From: Actinacidiphila sp. DG2A-62
Lineage (GTDB): Bacteria > Actinomycetota > Actinomycetes > Streptomycetales > Streptomycetaceae
DNA length: 64,000 bases
NCBI RefSeq assembly: GCF_035825295.1
Contig: NZ_JAYMGI010000002.1
Location: 3,601,001 to 3,665,000 of the forward strand
Direction: 5' to 3'
The notes beneath the pieces were generated by a model. It saw only the letters and a list, made by a program, of their open reading frames with translations. It was not told where the DNA came from and ran no database searches. This document shows, one piece after another, positions 51,354-59,639 of this stretch (positions are counted from its first letter, which is position 1; the number at the start of each line of letters is the position of its first letter). The translations under genes and the position numbers were made by a program.

Positions 51354-51953
51354 TCAGAGGAGCGTACGGGACGCGCTGGGCGGGGGCAGCGGAAAGAGGG
51401 CGGTGAGCCGCGGCAGGCGCCGCGCGGCCTCGGGCTCGTCGAGCGCGCTCCACCGGTGGCCGCGGGGGGCAGCGGCGGGCGGCGCGGGGGTGCGCAGCAG
51501 CGCCACGGCGGCGTGGAACGCGTCCTCCGGCGCACCGGTCAGCCGCGCGTGGACCGCGGGGGCGAGGTCCGGCAGCGCCGGCCACTGCGGCGCGTCCCCG
51601 CCCCAGCCGTCCCGGGGCCGACCGGACAGCCGGCGGATCTCCGGGACGTAGGCGAGGGCGTCGGGGTCGGCGACGGCCGCCTCGAAGACGGGGCGGCCGA
51701 GGCCGACCATCCATCGCTGGAAGTAGGCGAAGGTGTCGTCCGAGCACCAGCCGCCGAAGACGCGGTCGGCCGCGCCCCACAAATTCCAGGTGAACGCCTC
51801 GGCCATGGCGTTCTCCAGTTCCGCCTGGAACCGCACGAGTTCCTGCGGGGTCTGCGCGGCGAGGGTGTCCCGTACCCACTCGTCGCGCTTCTCCGCAGCC
51901 AGGCCCAGGCGGCGGAGTTCGGTCATCAGAGTCCAGAGGGGGTCTGTCTCCAT
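51354..51953 (-). CDS. DUF4240-domain protein
   Basis: A 199-residue protein from ATG 51953. The segments VRFQAELENAMAEAFTWNLW, GAADRVFGGWCSDDTFAYFQ and RWMVGLGRPVFEAAVADPDA are the DUF4240 signature. The function of this family is unknown, and members occur singly across Streptomyces. The C-terminal 80 residues are Pro/Ala-rich and vary between relatives. Nothing in its neighbourhood suggests a role. Confidence 0.85.
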   Translation of the reverse strand: METDPLWTLMTELRRLGLAAEKRDEWVRDTLAAQTPQELVRFQAELENAMAEAFTWNLWGAADRVFGGWCSDDTFAYFQRWMVGLGRPVFEAAVADPDALAYVPEIRRLSGRPRDGWGGDAPQWPALPDLAPAVHARLTGAPEDAFHAAVALLRTPAPPAAAPRGHRWSALDEPEAARRLPRLTALFPLPPPSASRTLL

Positions 51954-52086
51954 GCGCCGACTATGCCAGGGGCTCATCGCCTCCGACGTCACTTTCCAGC
52001 CACCCGGCTGCGCCGCGCTCCCCTCCCCAACGCCCGAGGTTGCGCCGTACTCGCCGTACCCGGCCGCAGATCCGTCGTGGCTCGTC

Positions 52087-52107
52087 GCGCAGTTCCCCGC
52101 GCCCCTG
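52087..52107 (+). repeat. Intergenic repeat module GCGCAGTTCCCCGCGCCCCTG (locus 3)
   Basis: An exact third copy of the module at 21166 and 25680, again next to a GCAGCGCACCCGGCC...GGCAACGC stretch (52151-52175), as at the other two loci. The 92-bp MITE-like element is missing between the two modules here. The module's third copy lies in the 284-bp gap before the PucR-type gene. Confidence 0.75.
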
Positions 52108-52237
52108 GGTTGCTGACCTCCGGCGCCGTCGGGACGTAGGAAGAAAACCGCAGCGCACCCGGCCGGGGCAACGCGCGGCGTCGAGGCGATCGGGAGGCGG
52201 GGCGGGCTCGGCGCGGGCGTCGCGCTAGGTTCGGGGG

Positions 52238-53892
52238 GTGGCCCGGACAGCGGACAGCGGGGGCGAGACCCGCGACACCCTCGCCGCGATCCTGCGCGCC
52301 ATGATCACCGACCCCGCCGTCCTCACCGAGGTCGCCACCGCCGCCCGCACCTCCCCCGAAGTCGCCCGCCTCCCCATCGCCGAGAACCTCCGCCACATCC
52401 AGGTCCTCCTCGCCTCCGGCCTGGCCGGTTTCGAACGCCCCGACGTTCCCGACACCCCCGGCACGCCCGACGCCCCGGAGGACGACCCCACCGCCACCCG
52501 CCTCGGCGCCGACCGCGCCGAACAGGGCGTCCCCCTGACCGCCCTCCTCCACGGCGTCCACGCCGGCCGCATCCGCGCCCTCCAGATCGGCGTCGAACGC
52601 GGCCGCGCCGCCGGCGTCCCCGACGCCGTGCTGCTCGACGCGCTCCTGCTGTTCGACCGTCACGCCGGCGCGATGGAGCGCCAGGTGATCGCCGGCTACC
52701 ACGCGGCCGAGCTAGAACGCGCCCGCACCTCGCGCGACGAGCGCACGCAGGTGCTGCGCCGGCTGCTGCACGCGGAGCCGGGCCCGGCGCCGGGCCCGGA
52801 GGAGCTGCGGCGGGCAGGGCTGCGCCCGGAGGCGGCGTACCGGTGCGTGCTGGCGGACGTCGCGGACCCGGTGCGCGCCCGCGCGCTGGAGCGCCGGCTC
52901 ACCGCGCCGGACGCGGTGTTCGGCCTGGTCGACGGGAGGTTCGCGGGCCTGCTCCCGGAGTCGGCCGGAACCCCGCCGACCCATCCCCGCGCGCCGTGGG
53001 CCGGGAGCGGCCCCGCCGGAGGGACGGACAAGCCGGCACGGCCGACACAGCGGTCACAACCGACGCGACCGACAGGACCGACGCAACCGGAACGGCCGAC
53101 GGAGCCACGGAGCCGGCGGGCTCCACGAACCCCGTGGCCCCGGAAAACCCCACGCACCCCACACGTGCCGCAGACTCTCCGAGCCCCACACGGCTCACGA
53201 ACGCCGCGCACCCCACGGAATCCACCTCCTCCTCCGCGGACTCCACACACCCCACCGACGCCACCGACGCCACCGACCCCACCGACCCCACCGACCCCAC
53301 CGACCTGGTGATCATCGGCCCCGCCGTCCCGCTCGCCGCGCTGCCGGACACGCACCGGCTGTGCGCGGACGCGCTGGAGGCGGCCCGGGCCGCGGGGGCG
53401 ACCGGCCCGCACCTGCTGACGGACCTCGCCGCCGAGACCGCGCTGGCCGCGCGCCCCGACCTCGCCGCGACGCTCGCCGGGGAACTGCTCGGCCGGCTCG
53501 ATCCCGCGGACGCCTTCCACCGCGAACTGGCCCGTACCGCGCTGACGTTCCTCGACCTCGGCCACCGGCTGGACCTGACCGCGGCGGCGCTGCACCTGCA
53601 CCCCAACACCGTGCGCTACCGCCTCGCGAAGCTGTCCCGGCTGGCCTCGCCCCCGCCCGCCACGCGCCCGGCGCGCACACCGCGACCGGCCCCGGCACCG
53701 GCACCGGCACCCGCGCAGCCGCCGGCAGCCCCCTCGCCGGCCCAGGAGTGGGACGACCCCCGGCTGCTCCCCACCCTGCGCTGGTGGTGGGCCCTGCGCA
53801 CCTGGCTGGCCACAGCGACGCCGACCGCCCCCGGCGCCCTCACCCCAGACTCGCCGCCGCGTCCTGATAGTCCTGCGTCTGGTCGGGCGTGA
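52238..53892 (+). pseudogene. PucR-type transcriptional regulator, frameshifted in its linker
   Basis: From GTG 52238, residues 1-260 (DTLAAILRAMITDPAVLTEV, then QGVPLTALLHGVHAGRIRAL and YHAAELERARTSRDERTQVL) match the N-terminal part of PucR/RsbR-like regulators. The frame changes between about 52985 and 53035. A Thr/Asp/Pro low-complexity linker follows, and then the conserved C-terminal part: LVIIGPAVPLAALPDTHRLC and LTAAALHLHPNTVRYRLAKL, the PucR HTH_30. The gene's 3' end overlaps the convergent lipoprotein gene by 53 bp. Because the break lies in a GC-rich repetitive linker, it could be a read error or real slippage. Confidence 0.75.
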
Positions 53893-54388
53893 GGATGCGG
53901 GAGACGCGGACCAGCGACGCGCCGACGTAGAAGTGGTACTCGGCCGCGTCCAGGCCCTGCAGCGACGCCTGGAGGTGCGAGGCGCGGGCCCGCGCCTCGC
54001 TCGGGGTGGAGAACGTCTCGATGACGCCGCCGAGGTCGACCGGCGACGGGTCGGTGCCGGACACCGAGCCGGGCGGCACCCGCGAGTCGGTGAAGGCGAT
54101 CTTCGACCGGTAGCCGTCTCTCTTGCCGAGCAGGTGCTCGGGGTCGGTCGCCGCGGTGTAGACGGTGGTGGTGGACATCGTGGAGATCCGCTGCTCCAGG
54201 TACGCGGCGACCTGCTCGGCCGAGCCGAGGCCCACCACCGGCTGCTGCTCCGCCACCGGGGTGCTCGCGTCGGCCGTGCCGGAACCGCCCGAGGAGCACC
54301 CGGTGAGCAGGGCGCCGGCGACGAGCAGCGCGACGGTGAAACCTGTGGCAGATGTGACAGACGCGGCAGAGGCGGTACGGATGGGCAT
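53840..54388 (-). CDS. Secreted lipoprotein of unknown function
   Basis: A 182-residue protein from ATG 54388. The signal peptide (MPIRTASAASVTSATGFTVA, then LLVAGALLTGCSSGG) ends in the lipobox LLTGC. The mature part has YLEQRISTMSTTTVYTAATD, IETFSTPSEARARASHLQAS and AEYHFYVGASLVRVSRILTP. It is a small alpha/beta domain like those of many Streptomyces lipoproteins with no assigned role. It is anchored to the outer face of the membrane. Confidence 0.8.
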   Translation of the reverse strand: MPIRTASAASVTSATGFTVALLVAGALLTGCSSGGSGTADASTPVAEQQPVVGLGSAEQVAAYLEQRISTMSTTTVYTAATDPEHLLGKRDGYRSKIAFTDSRVPPGSVSGTDPSPVDLGGVIETFSTPSEARARASHLQASLQGLDAAEYHFYVGASLVRVSRILTPDQTQDYQDAAASLG

Positions 54389-54539
54389 GATCCCCCCAGA
54401 CGGGCATGTGAGGGGCACACGGTAACGCCGCCTCCGCCGGGCCGGGAGCCCTACCCGGCAGTCCGTTGTCATACCTTGGCCGTACGGTGTCCGTCCGATG
54501 ACTGGCGGATGACGGCGCGGGCCCCGCTCCCGCTCGCGA

Positions 54540-54630
54540 GCCGCGTACGTCCAGGCGGCGTACATCCGCGCGGCCTCCTTACGCCCACGCATCCGCGTAC
54601 ATCCGCACGGCGGCGTACATCCGGGCGACG
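54540..54630 (+). repeat. Short GCGTACATCCG repeats in a 407-bp gap
   Basis: GCGTACATCCG occurs at about 54557, 54594 and 54614, with a variant (GCGTACGTCCA) at about 54542 and an ACGCATCCG variant at 54585. They fill the gap between the lipoprotein and BrkB genes. The rest of the gap contains GC-rich sequence and no gene. Confidence 0.6.
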
Positions 54631-54795
54631 CGCCCGCACGGCCCGGTTTCCGGCCCCGCGCGAACGCGGGTGCAACCGCGGGCCGTTCGGACGTCGTCCT
54701 GACAACCGCGTCCGGTGGGACCGGAGTTGCGTTCGAGGGACCTCGCCGGGTATCCACAGCGGATACGCCGAATGCGCGCTGGGAAAGGTGACTCC

Positions 54796-55692
54796 ATGTC
54801 CTCGCTGTCGGACGCCTGGCACCGCTCCGCGATCGGGCGGCTGACGAAGCAGGCGTCGCACATCGAGCTGATGCACCGCTCGATGGGTTTCGCCGCGCTC
54901 GGCTTCGTCACGCTGATGCCGCTGCTGGTGGTGGTCGCGGCGGCGACGCCGTGGGAGCACCGGCCCGGTTTCGCGCAGTGGGTGGTGGACGGCATGGGCC
55001 TGGACGCGACCGGCTCGCACGGCGTCCGCAGCCTGTTCGCCGCGCCGAACAACGTGCTCAGCGCCACCAGCGCGTGGAGCCTGGCGTCGCTGGCGTACTT
55101 CGGGCTGTCGTTCGTGGCCAGCGTGGAGACCGGCTACCGCAAGATCTGGGACCTGCCGTCCGGGCCGTGGCACCGCGACCTGCGGCGCCTGGTGTGGCTC
55201 GCGGTGCTGACCGGGTACCTGTTCTGCGAGTCGCAGAGCGCGGCGGTGCTGGGCAGCGGCCCGGCGCCGGCGGCCGTGCGGCTGGTGCTCACCTTCGTCC
55301 TGGGCGTCGTCTTCTTCGCGTGGGGGCAGTGGTTCCTGCTCGGCGGCGGCGTCGACGTGCGCACGGCGCTGCCCGGCGCGGTCTTCACCATGCTGGGCCT
55401 GGCCGGCCTGCGGGTCTTCTCGCACTTCTTCTTCGCGCAGCTCCTGGTCAGCAACGCCGGTACGTACGGCCCGGTCGGCACGGTGCTGACGGTGGTGACC
55501 TGGCTGGTCGGCGTGGGCTTCGTGGTCTTCGGCGGCGCCCTGCTCGGCCGGCACCTGCGGGACGGCCGGATGCTGCGGCAGGGCGGCGAGATACCGCAGC
55601 CGCGGCGGCCGCAGGAGTGGTACGAGATGCCGGAGGAGACCGCGCCGGGCGTGCGCTGGCGCTCGGACGGCGCGGGCGGGGCGATCGACTAG
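54796..55692 (+). CDS. YihY/virulence factor BrkB-family membrane protein
   Basis: A 298-residue protein from ATG 54796. It has six predicted helices, including GFAALGFVTLMPLLVVVAAA, LSATSAWSLASLAYFGLSFV, LVLTFVLGVVFFAWGQWFLL and VLTVVTWLVGVGFVVFGGAL. The core residues of the YihY/BrkB fold are visible around GYRKIWDLPSGPWHRDLRRL. Its transport or scaffold function in actinobacteria is unknown (the 'RNase BN' label of older annotations is wrong). It is monocistronic. Confidence 0.88.
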   Translation: MSSLSDAWHRSAIGRLTKQASHIELMHRSMGFAALGFVTLMPLLVVVAAATPWEHRPGFAQWVVDGMGLDATGSHGVRSLFAAPNNVLSATSAWSLASLAYFGLSFVASVETGYRKIWDLPSGPWHRDLRRLVWLAVLTGYLFCESQSAAVLGSGPAPAAVRLVLTFVLGVVFFAWGQWFLLGGGVDVRTALPGAVFTMLGLAGLRVFSHFFFAQLLVSNAGTYGPVGTVLTVVTWLVGVGFVVFGGALLGRHLRDGRMLRQGGEIPQPRRPQEWYEMPEETAPGVRWRSDGAGGAID

Positions 55693-55800
55693 GGCGTGCC
55701 AGGCGTCGCGGGGCAGGCACGACGTTGCGGACACGCCCTGGCGGCGCGGGCCGCCGGCGCGCGAAGCAACCGTGGTTTGACCGTCGTCCCGGCACAAGTT

Positions 55801-55833
55801 ACTTTCGATACGCAACCGTAGCGTAGCGAAAGT
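55801..55833. promoter_or_regulatory. Imperfect palindrome upstream of the TetR gene
   Basis: Arms ACTTTCG and CGAAAGT, with inner ATACGC and GCGTA, form a 33-base near-palindrome that ends at the TetR gene's first possible GTG. This matches an autorepressor operator. It favours a start at GTG 55844 or ATG 55922 over GTG 55832. Confidence 0.6.
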
Positions 55834-56491
55834 GGGAAACGGCGTGGCAGACGTACCGAGCGGTCCGCGCTCCTCGGCCGGCGGGGCGGCGCGGCCACCC
55901 GTGCCCGGGCGGGCGCCGGCCATGGGTCGGCCCCGCGACACCGGCCGCGACCTGGCCATCCTCGACGCGACGCTGTCGCTGCTGACGGAGGTCGGCTACG
56001 AGCAGCTGTCGATGGAGGCGGTCGCGGGACGTTCCGGCGCGGCGAAGACCACGATCTACCGGCGCTACCGGGACAAGGCCGCGCTGGTGGCCGCCGCGGT
56101 CGAGCACCGCGCGCACGCCGCTCCCCCGGAGCCCGCCGCGGACGACCTGCGCGGCGACCTGCTCGTGCTCGTCGGGTGGCTGGCCCGGGAGATCGCCGAG
56201 CAGGAGATCGGGCTGCTCGGAGCGGTGTTCACCGGCATGCGCGGCGATCCGCGGCTGGCCGAGGAGATGCGCCGCATCCTGCGCAGGGACCAGGCGGCGA
56301 TGACCGACGAGCCGCTGCGCAGGGCGGCCCGGCGCGGCGAACGGCTCGCGCCCGGCGCGGCCGCGCTGTTCGCGGAGGTCGCCCCGGCCGTGATCGTGCA
56401 CCGCGTCGTGGTCGCGGGCGAGCCGTGCGACGTGCCCTTCGTGACCCATCTCGTCGACGACATCCTGCTGCCGCTCCTGCGCGAACGCTGA
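55832..56491 (+). CDS. TetR-family transcriptional regulator
   Basis: The longest frame starts at GTG 55832. GTG 55844 and ATG 55922 (MGRPRDTGRDLAILDATLSL) are more likely given the palindrome over 55801-55833. The TetR HTH is LLTEVGYEQLSMEAVAGRSG followed by AAKTTIYRRYRDKAALVAAA. The C-terminal ligand domain (ADDLRGDLLVLVGWLAREIA, then LVDDILLPLLRER) resembles the TetR_C_16-like group. It is followed in the same direction by a NmrA-like reductase, with 262 bp of low-complexity CCGCAGCC-rich sequence between them, so the pair may be one regulated unit. Confidence 0.85.
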   Translation: MGNGVADVPSGPRSSAGGAARPPVPGRAPAMGRPRDTGRDLAILDATLSLLTEVGYEQLSMEAVAGRSGAAKTTIYRRYRDKAALVAAAVEHRAHAAPPEPAADDLRGDLLVLVGWLAREIAEQEIGLLGAVFTGMRGDPRLAEEMRRILRRDQAAMTDEPLRRAARRGERLAPGAAALFAEVAPAVIVHRVVVAGEPCDVPFVTHLVDDILLPLLRER

Positions 56492-56753
56492 GCGACGACC
56501 GCGCGCGTACGCGACGCGCCGAGACCGGCCCCGGACCGCCCGGACCACCGCAGCCCGCCACAGCCCGCCCCGAACCGCCGCAGTCCGCCGCAGCCCACCG
56601 CGACCCGGCGCCCCGGCCGCCCGCGCGCCCTCCCGGCCGCCGCACGCGCCGCGACCGTCGCATCCCGGCAGACCGCACCCAGGCCCCCTGCCCGAGCCCG
56701 CCGCCCGTGACCCGCACCGGAGCGGGCCGCCCGGACCCCCGAAAGGAATCCTC

Positions 56754-57611
56754 ATGATCATCGTCACCGGCGCCACCGGCGCCCTCAACGGCGCCACCGT
56801 CGAGCACCTCCTCGCCCGCGTCCCCGCGGACCGCGTCGGCGTCAGCGTCCGCGACCCCGCCAAGGCGCGGCACCTCGCCGAGCGGGGCGTCCGGGTGCGG
56901 CAGGGCTCGTACGAGGACCCGGCCGCGCTGCGGCACTCCTTCGAGGGCGCCGAGCAGGTCCTGCTGGTGTCCACCAACGACCCGCACGCCGACGCGGCGG
57001 CCCTGCACCGCGTGGGGATCGAGGCCGCGGTCGCCGCGGGCGCCGGGCGCATCCTGTACACCAGCCACCAGGCCGCCGCTCCGGACAGCCCCTTCGCCGC
57101 CGCGCCCGGCCACGCCGCGACCGAGCGGCTCCTCGCCGAGTCGGGAGTCGCCTGGACCGCGCTGCGCAACGGCTTCTACGCCCACAGCCTCGGCTGGCTG
57201 CTCGGCCCCTGGCGGCAGACCGGCACGATCGCGGTTCCCGAGGACGGGCCGGTGTCCTGGACCGACCGCGCGGACGCCGCGGAAGCCGCGGCGGCCGTCC
57301 TGGCCGGCGACCGCGTCGTCGACGGACCTCTCACGCTCACCGCGCGCGAGGCCGTCACGTTCGCCGACATCGCGGCCGTGGCGTCCCGCGTGGCCGGCCG
57401 CCCGGTCCGCCGGGTCGTCGTGGCGGACGAGGACTGGGTCGCCGACAAGGTGCGGACCGGGACCCCGGAGCCGATGGCCCGGATGCTGCTCGGCTTCTTC
57501 CACGCCGCCCGCGCGCACTGCTTCGCCGCGACGGACCCCGCGCTGGCCGAGCTGCTGGGCCGCGAACCCCGTGGCGTCGCCGACCAGTTGGCGCCCGCCA
57601 CGGACGCGTGA
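56754..57611 (+). CDS. NmrA-like NAD(P)-binding protein (quinone oxidoreductase type)
   Basis: A 285-residue protein from ATG 56754, preceded by GAAAGGAA. It has a Rossmann fold with IIVTGATGALNGATVEHLLA, VRDPAKARHLAERGVRVRQG and AEQVLLVSTNDPHADAAALH, and a C-terminal half with SGVAWTALRNGFYAHSLGWL. This closely resembles the QorB/QOR2 group (NADPH:quinone oxidoreductase 2-like, NmrA_fam), which may sense the NADPH/NADP+ ratio or reduce quinones. The upstream TetR regulator probably controls it. Confidence 0.87.
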   Translation: MIIVTGATGALNGATVEHLLARVPADRVGVSVRDPAKARHLAERGVRVRQGSYEDPAALRHSFEGAEQVLLVSTNDPHADAAALHRVGIEAAVAAGAGRILYTSHQAAAPDSPFAAAPGHAATERLLAESGVAWTALRNGFYAHSLGWLLGPWRQTGTIAVPEDGPVSWTDRADAAEAAAAVLAGDRVVDGPLTLTAREAVTFADIAAVASRVAGRPVRRVVVADEDWVADKVRTGTPEPMARMLLGFFHAARAHCFAATDPALAELLGREPRGVADQLAPATDA

Positions 57612-57690
57612 GGCGGCGCCCGGTCGGCGCGACGGCCTCATCCGGTCCCCGTGTGAGCCCCACCGGGCGCCCAAGCGGCAGGCGCGCCCG

Positions 57691-58206
57691 CTACGGCGGG
57701 TCGCCGACGTCGAACGCGACGCCCCCCGGGCCCACGCTGATCCGGCGGATGCGGCTCAGGCCGTCGACCAGCCGCCGGAAGACCGAACGGTGCGCGCACG
57801 AGGGGCAGGTGACGGCCGCGGTGAAGCGGAAGCGGCCTTCGTAGGTCCACACGCAGTCGAGCGCGACCTCGTAGGTGACGGTCCTGCGGCACCGCGTGCA
57901 CGGCAGCCCTTGGAGCTCCAACGGGACGCGGTACGTAATGAGTTCGGACAGTCTGCCGCACCGCCCGCAGTACCCGGCGCCGCCGCCGTCCGCGATCCAG
58001 CCGTCGCCGCGCGCGTTGACGCGGACCTCCGCGACGTAGAGCTCGCCGCCGTCCGGGCCGACCGGCTCGCCGCCGCGGCAGCTCACGCACAGGGTCGTGC
58101 AGCGCAGCTCGACGTGGGCGCCCGCGCCCGCGGGCGCCTGCGCCTCCCCGCCCGCGGGCGCCTGCGCCTCCCCGCGCGCGCCCGCGCCCGGCTCGACCTC
58201 CGCCAT
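57691..58206 (-). CDS. Zinc-ribbon protein of unknown function
   Basis: A 171-residue protein from ATG 58206 (MAEVEPGAGARGEAQ). After a repetitive AQAPAGGEAQAPAGAGA stretch there are four CxxC knuckles: TTLCVSCRGGE, GYCGRCGRLS, LPCTRCRRTV and VTCPSCAHRS. They form two treble-clef or zinc-ribbon units separated by beta-rich sequence (ELITYRVPLELQGL, FRFTAAV). It is probably cytoplasmic and zinc-binding. I do not recognise the family. It converges on the NmrA-like gene and is divergent from the quinone oxidoreductase gene. Confidence 0.65.
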   Translation of the reverse strand: MAEVEPGAGARGEAQAPAGGEAQAPAGAGAHVELRCTTLCVSCRGGEPVGPDGGELYVAEVRVNARGDGWIADGGGAGYCGRCGRLSELITYRVPLELQGLPCTRCRRTVTYEVALDCVWTYEGRFRFTAAVTCPSCAHRSVFRRLVDGLSRIRRISVGPGGVAFDVGDPP

Positions 58207-58457
58207 GGACCGCTCCCGTCCTCCGACGACCGTGTCCGGCACCGGTGCCGCTTTCCGCCAGTCTAGGAACGCCGCGCCCGTTCCGGGGGCCGTCGGGGCG
58301 CGCGGGTGCCGGAGTCCTCCCCCGGGCCGTCCGAGGCGCCGCTGAGACAAAGCGGCGCGCGGCGCTCTCACTTCCGGCGGGGCGCGCCGCCCGGTGACCT
58401 AGCGTCGCGGTGAGGCGGCCGTGGGCCGCGTGGACGCCGGGCGAGGGGACGACGACG

Positions 58458-59507
58458 GTGAAGGCAGTGGTGATTCGGGAGTTCGGGCCGCCGGAGGGCC
58501 TGGAGGTGGTCGACCTGCCCGATCCGGCGCCCGCCGCGGGGCAGGTGCTGATCGCGGTCGAGGCGATCGGCGTCGGCGGCGTGGACGCCGTGATCCGCAG
58601 CGGGGCGCTGGCCGGGTACGGCTTCACGCCGGGCCACGTCCCCGGCAGCGAGGTGGCCGGCACGGTGACCGCGGTCGGCGCGGGCGTGGACGCGTCGTGG
58701 GTCGGCCGGCGGGTGTGGGCGTTCACCGGCACCGGCGGCGGCTACGTCGAGCAGGCGGTCGCGGCGGTCCAGGACGTGCAGCCGCTGCCCGAGGAGCTGT
58801 CGGCGGCCGACGCCGTGACGCTCGGCGGCTCCGGCATCGTCGCCCACTTCGCCCTCGCGCACGCGCACTTCGCCGCCGGCGAGTCCGTTCTCGTGCGCGG
58901 CGCGTCCGGCGGCATCGGCGTCTGCGCCGTCCAACTCGCCGCGCGGGCGGGGGCGTCCGCGGTCGCCGTCACCACCTCCTCGGCCGCGCGCGGCGAACGG
59001 CTGCGCGCGCTCGGCGCGACCCACGTGCTGGACCGGGACGGCGGGAACGGCGGTACCGGCGGGGGCGGCGATACGGGCGGCGGCGGGACGGGCGAGGGCG
59101 CCGGGCCGGGCGACGGCGGCTCGGGCGCGAGCGGCGGCCCCGACGCGACCGCGGCCTACGACGTCGTCGTCGACATCGTCGGCGGCCCGCACCTGCCCGC
59201 GTTCTTCGACCGGCTGCGGCCGAACGGCCGACTGGTCGCCGTCGGCATCGTGGCCGGACCGCCGCCCGCCGACTTCGGCATGAAGCTGATGGCCGACTTC
59301 CGACGATCCCTGTCCTTCGCCACCTTCAGCTCGGACACCGTGCCGCCGGCCGACCGCGCGGCCGTCCGGGCCGCCCAGTTCATCGCCGCCACGCACGGCA
59401 CGCTCACGTCCGTCGTCCACGGCGTCCTCCCCCTCGCCGACGCCGCCCGCGCCCACCGCGCGATGGCGGACGGCGAGGTCTTCGGCCGGATCGTCCTGAC
59501 GCCGTAG
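58458..59507 (+). CDS. Quinone oxidoreductase-type alcohol dehydrogenase (MDR, zinc-independent)
   Basis: A 349-residue protein from GTG 58458 after GAGGGGA. MDR signatures are KAVVIREFGPPEGLEVVDLP, GHVPGSEVAGTVTAVGAGVD, and the Rossmann region VLVRGASGGIGVCAVQLAAR. It lacks the Cys/His ligands of zinc alcohol dehydrogenases. A 35-residue Gly/Thr/Asp insert (GGNGGTGGGGDTGGGG...) interrupts the nucleotide domain near residues 195-230. The C-terminus has LADAARAHRAMADGEVFGRI. Such enzymes reduce quinones or enones with NADPH. Confidence 0.88.
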   Translation: MKAVVIREFGPPEGLEVVDLPDPAPAAGQVLIAVEAIGVGGVDAVIRSGALAGYGFTPGHVPGSEVAGTVTAVGAGVDASWVGRRVWAFTGTGGGYVEQAVAAVQDVQPLPEELSAADAVTLGGSGIVAHFALAHAHFAAGESVLVRGASGGIGVCAVQLAARAGASAVAVTTSSAARGERLRALGATHVLDRDGGNGGTGGGGDTGGGGTGEGAGPGDGGSGASGGPDATAAYDVVVDIVGGPHLPAFFDRLRPNGRLVAVGIVAGPPPADFGMKLMADFRRSLSFATFSSDTVPPADRAAVRAAQFIAATHGTLTSVVHGVLPLADAARAHRAMADGEVFGRIVLTP

Positions 59508-59639
59508 CGCGGGCGGCGCGCGCGGACGGGGACTACGCCGCGTCGACTACGTCAGGATGCGTGTCCGCACCGATCGCTTCAGGGGTTGTTTCCCCCGCGG
59601 CCCGGTGGCGCCCCTACCATCTGCGCCAAGGGGGCACAC

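Noticed and set aside
54796..55692. Ribonuclease BN
   Set aside because: The YihY/BrkB family was once mislabelled RNase BN; the protein is an integral membrane protein with no nuclease motif.
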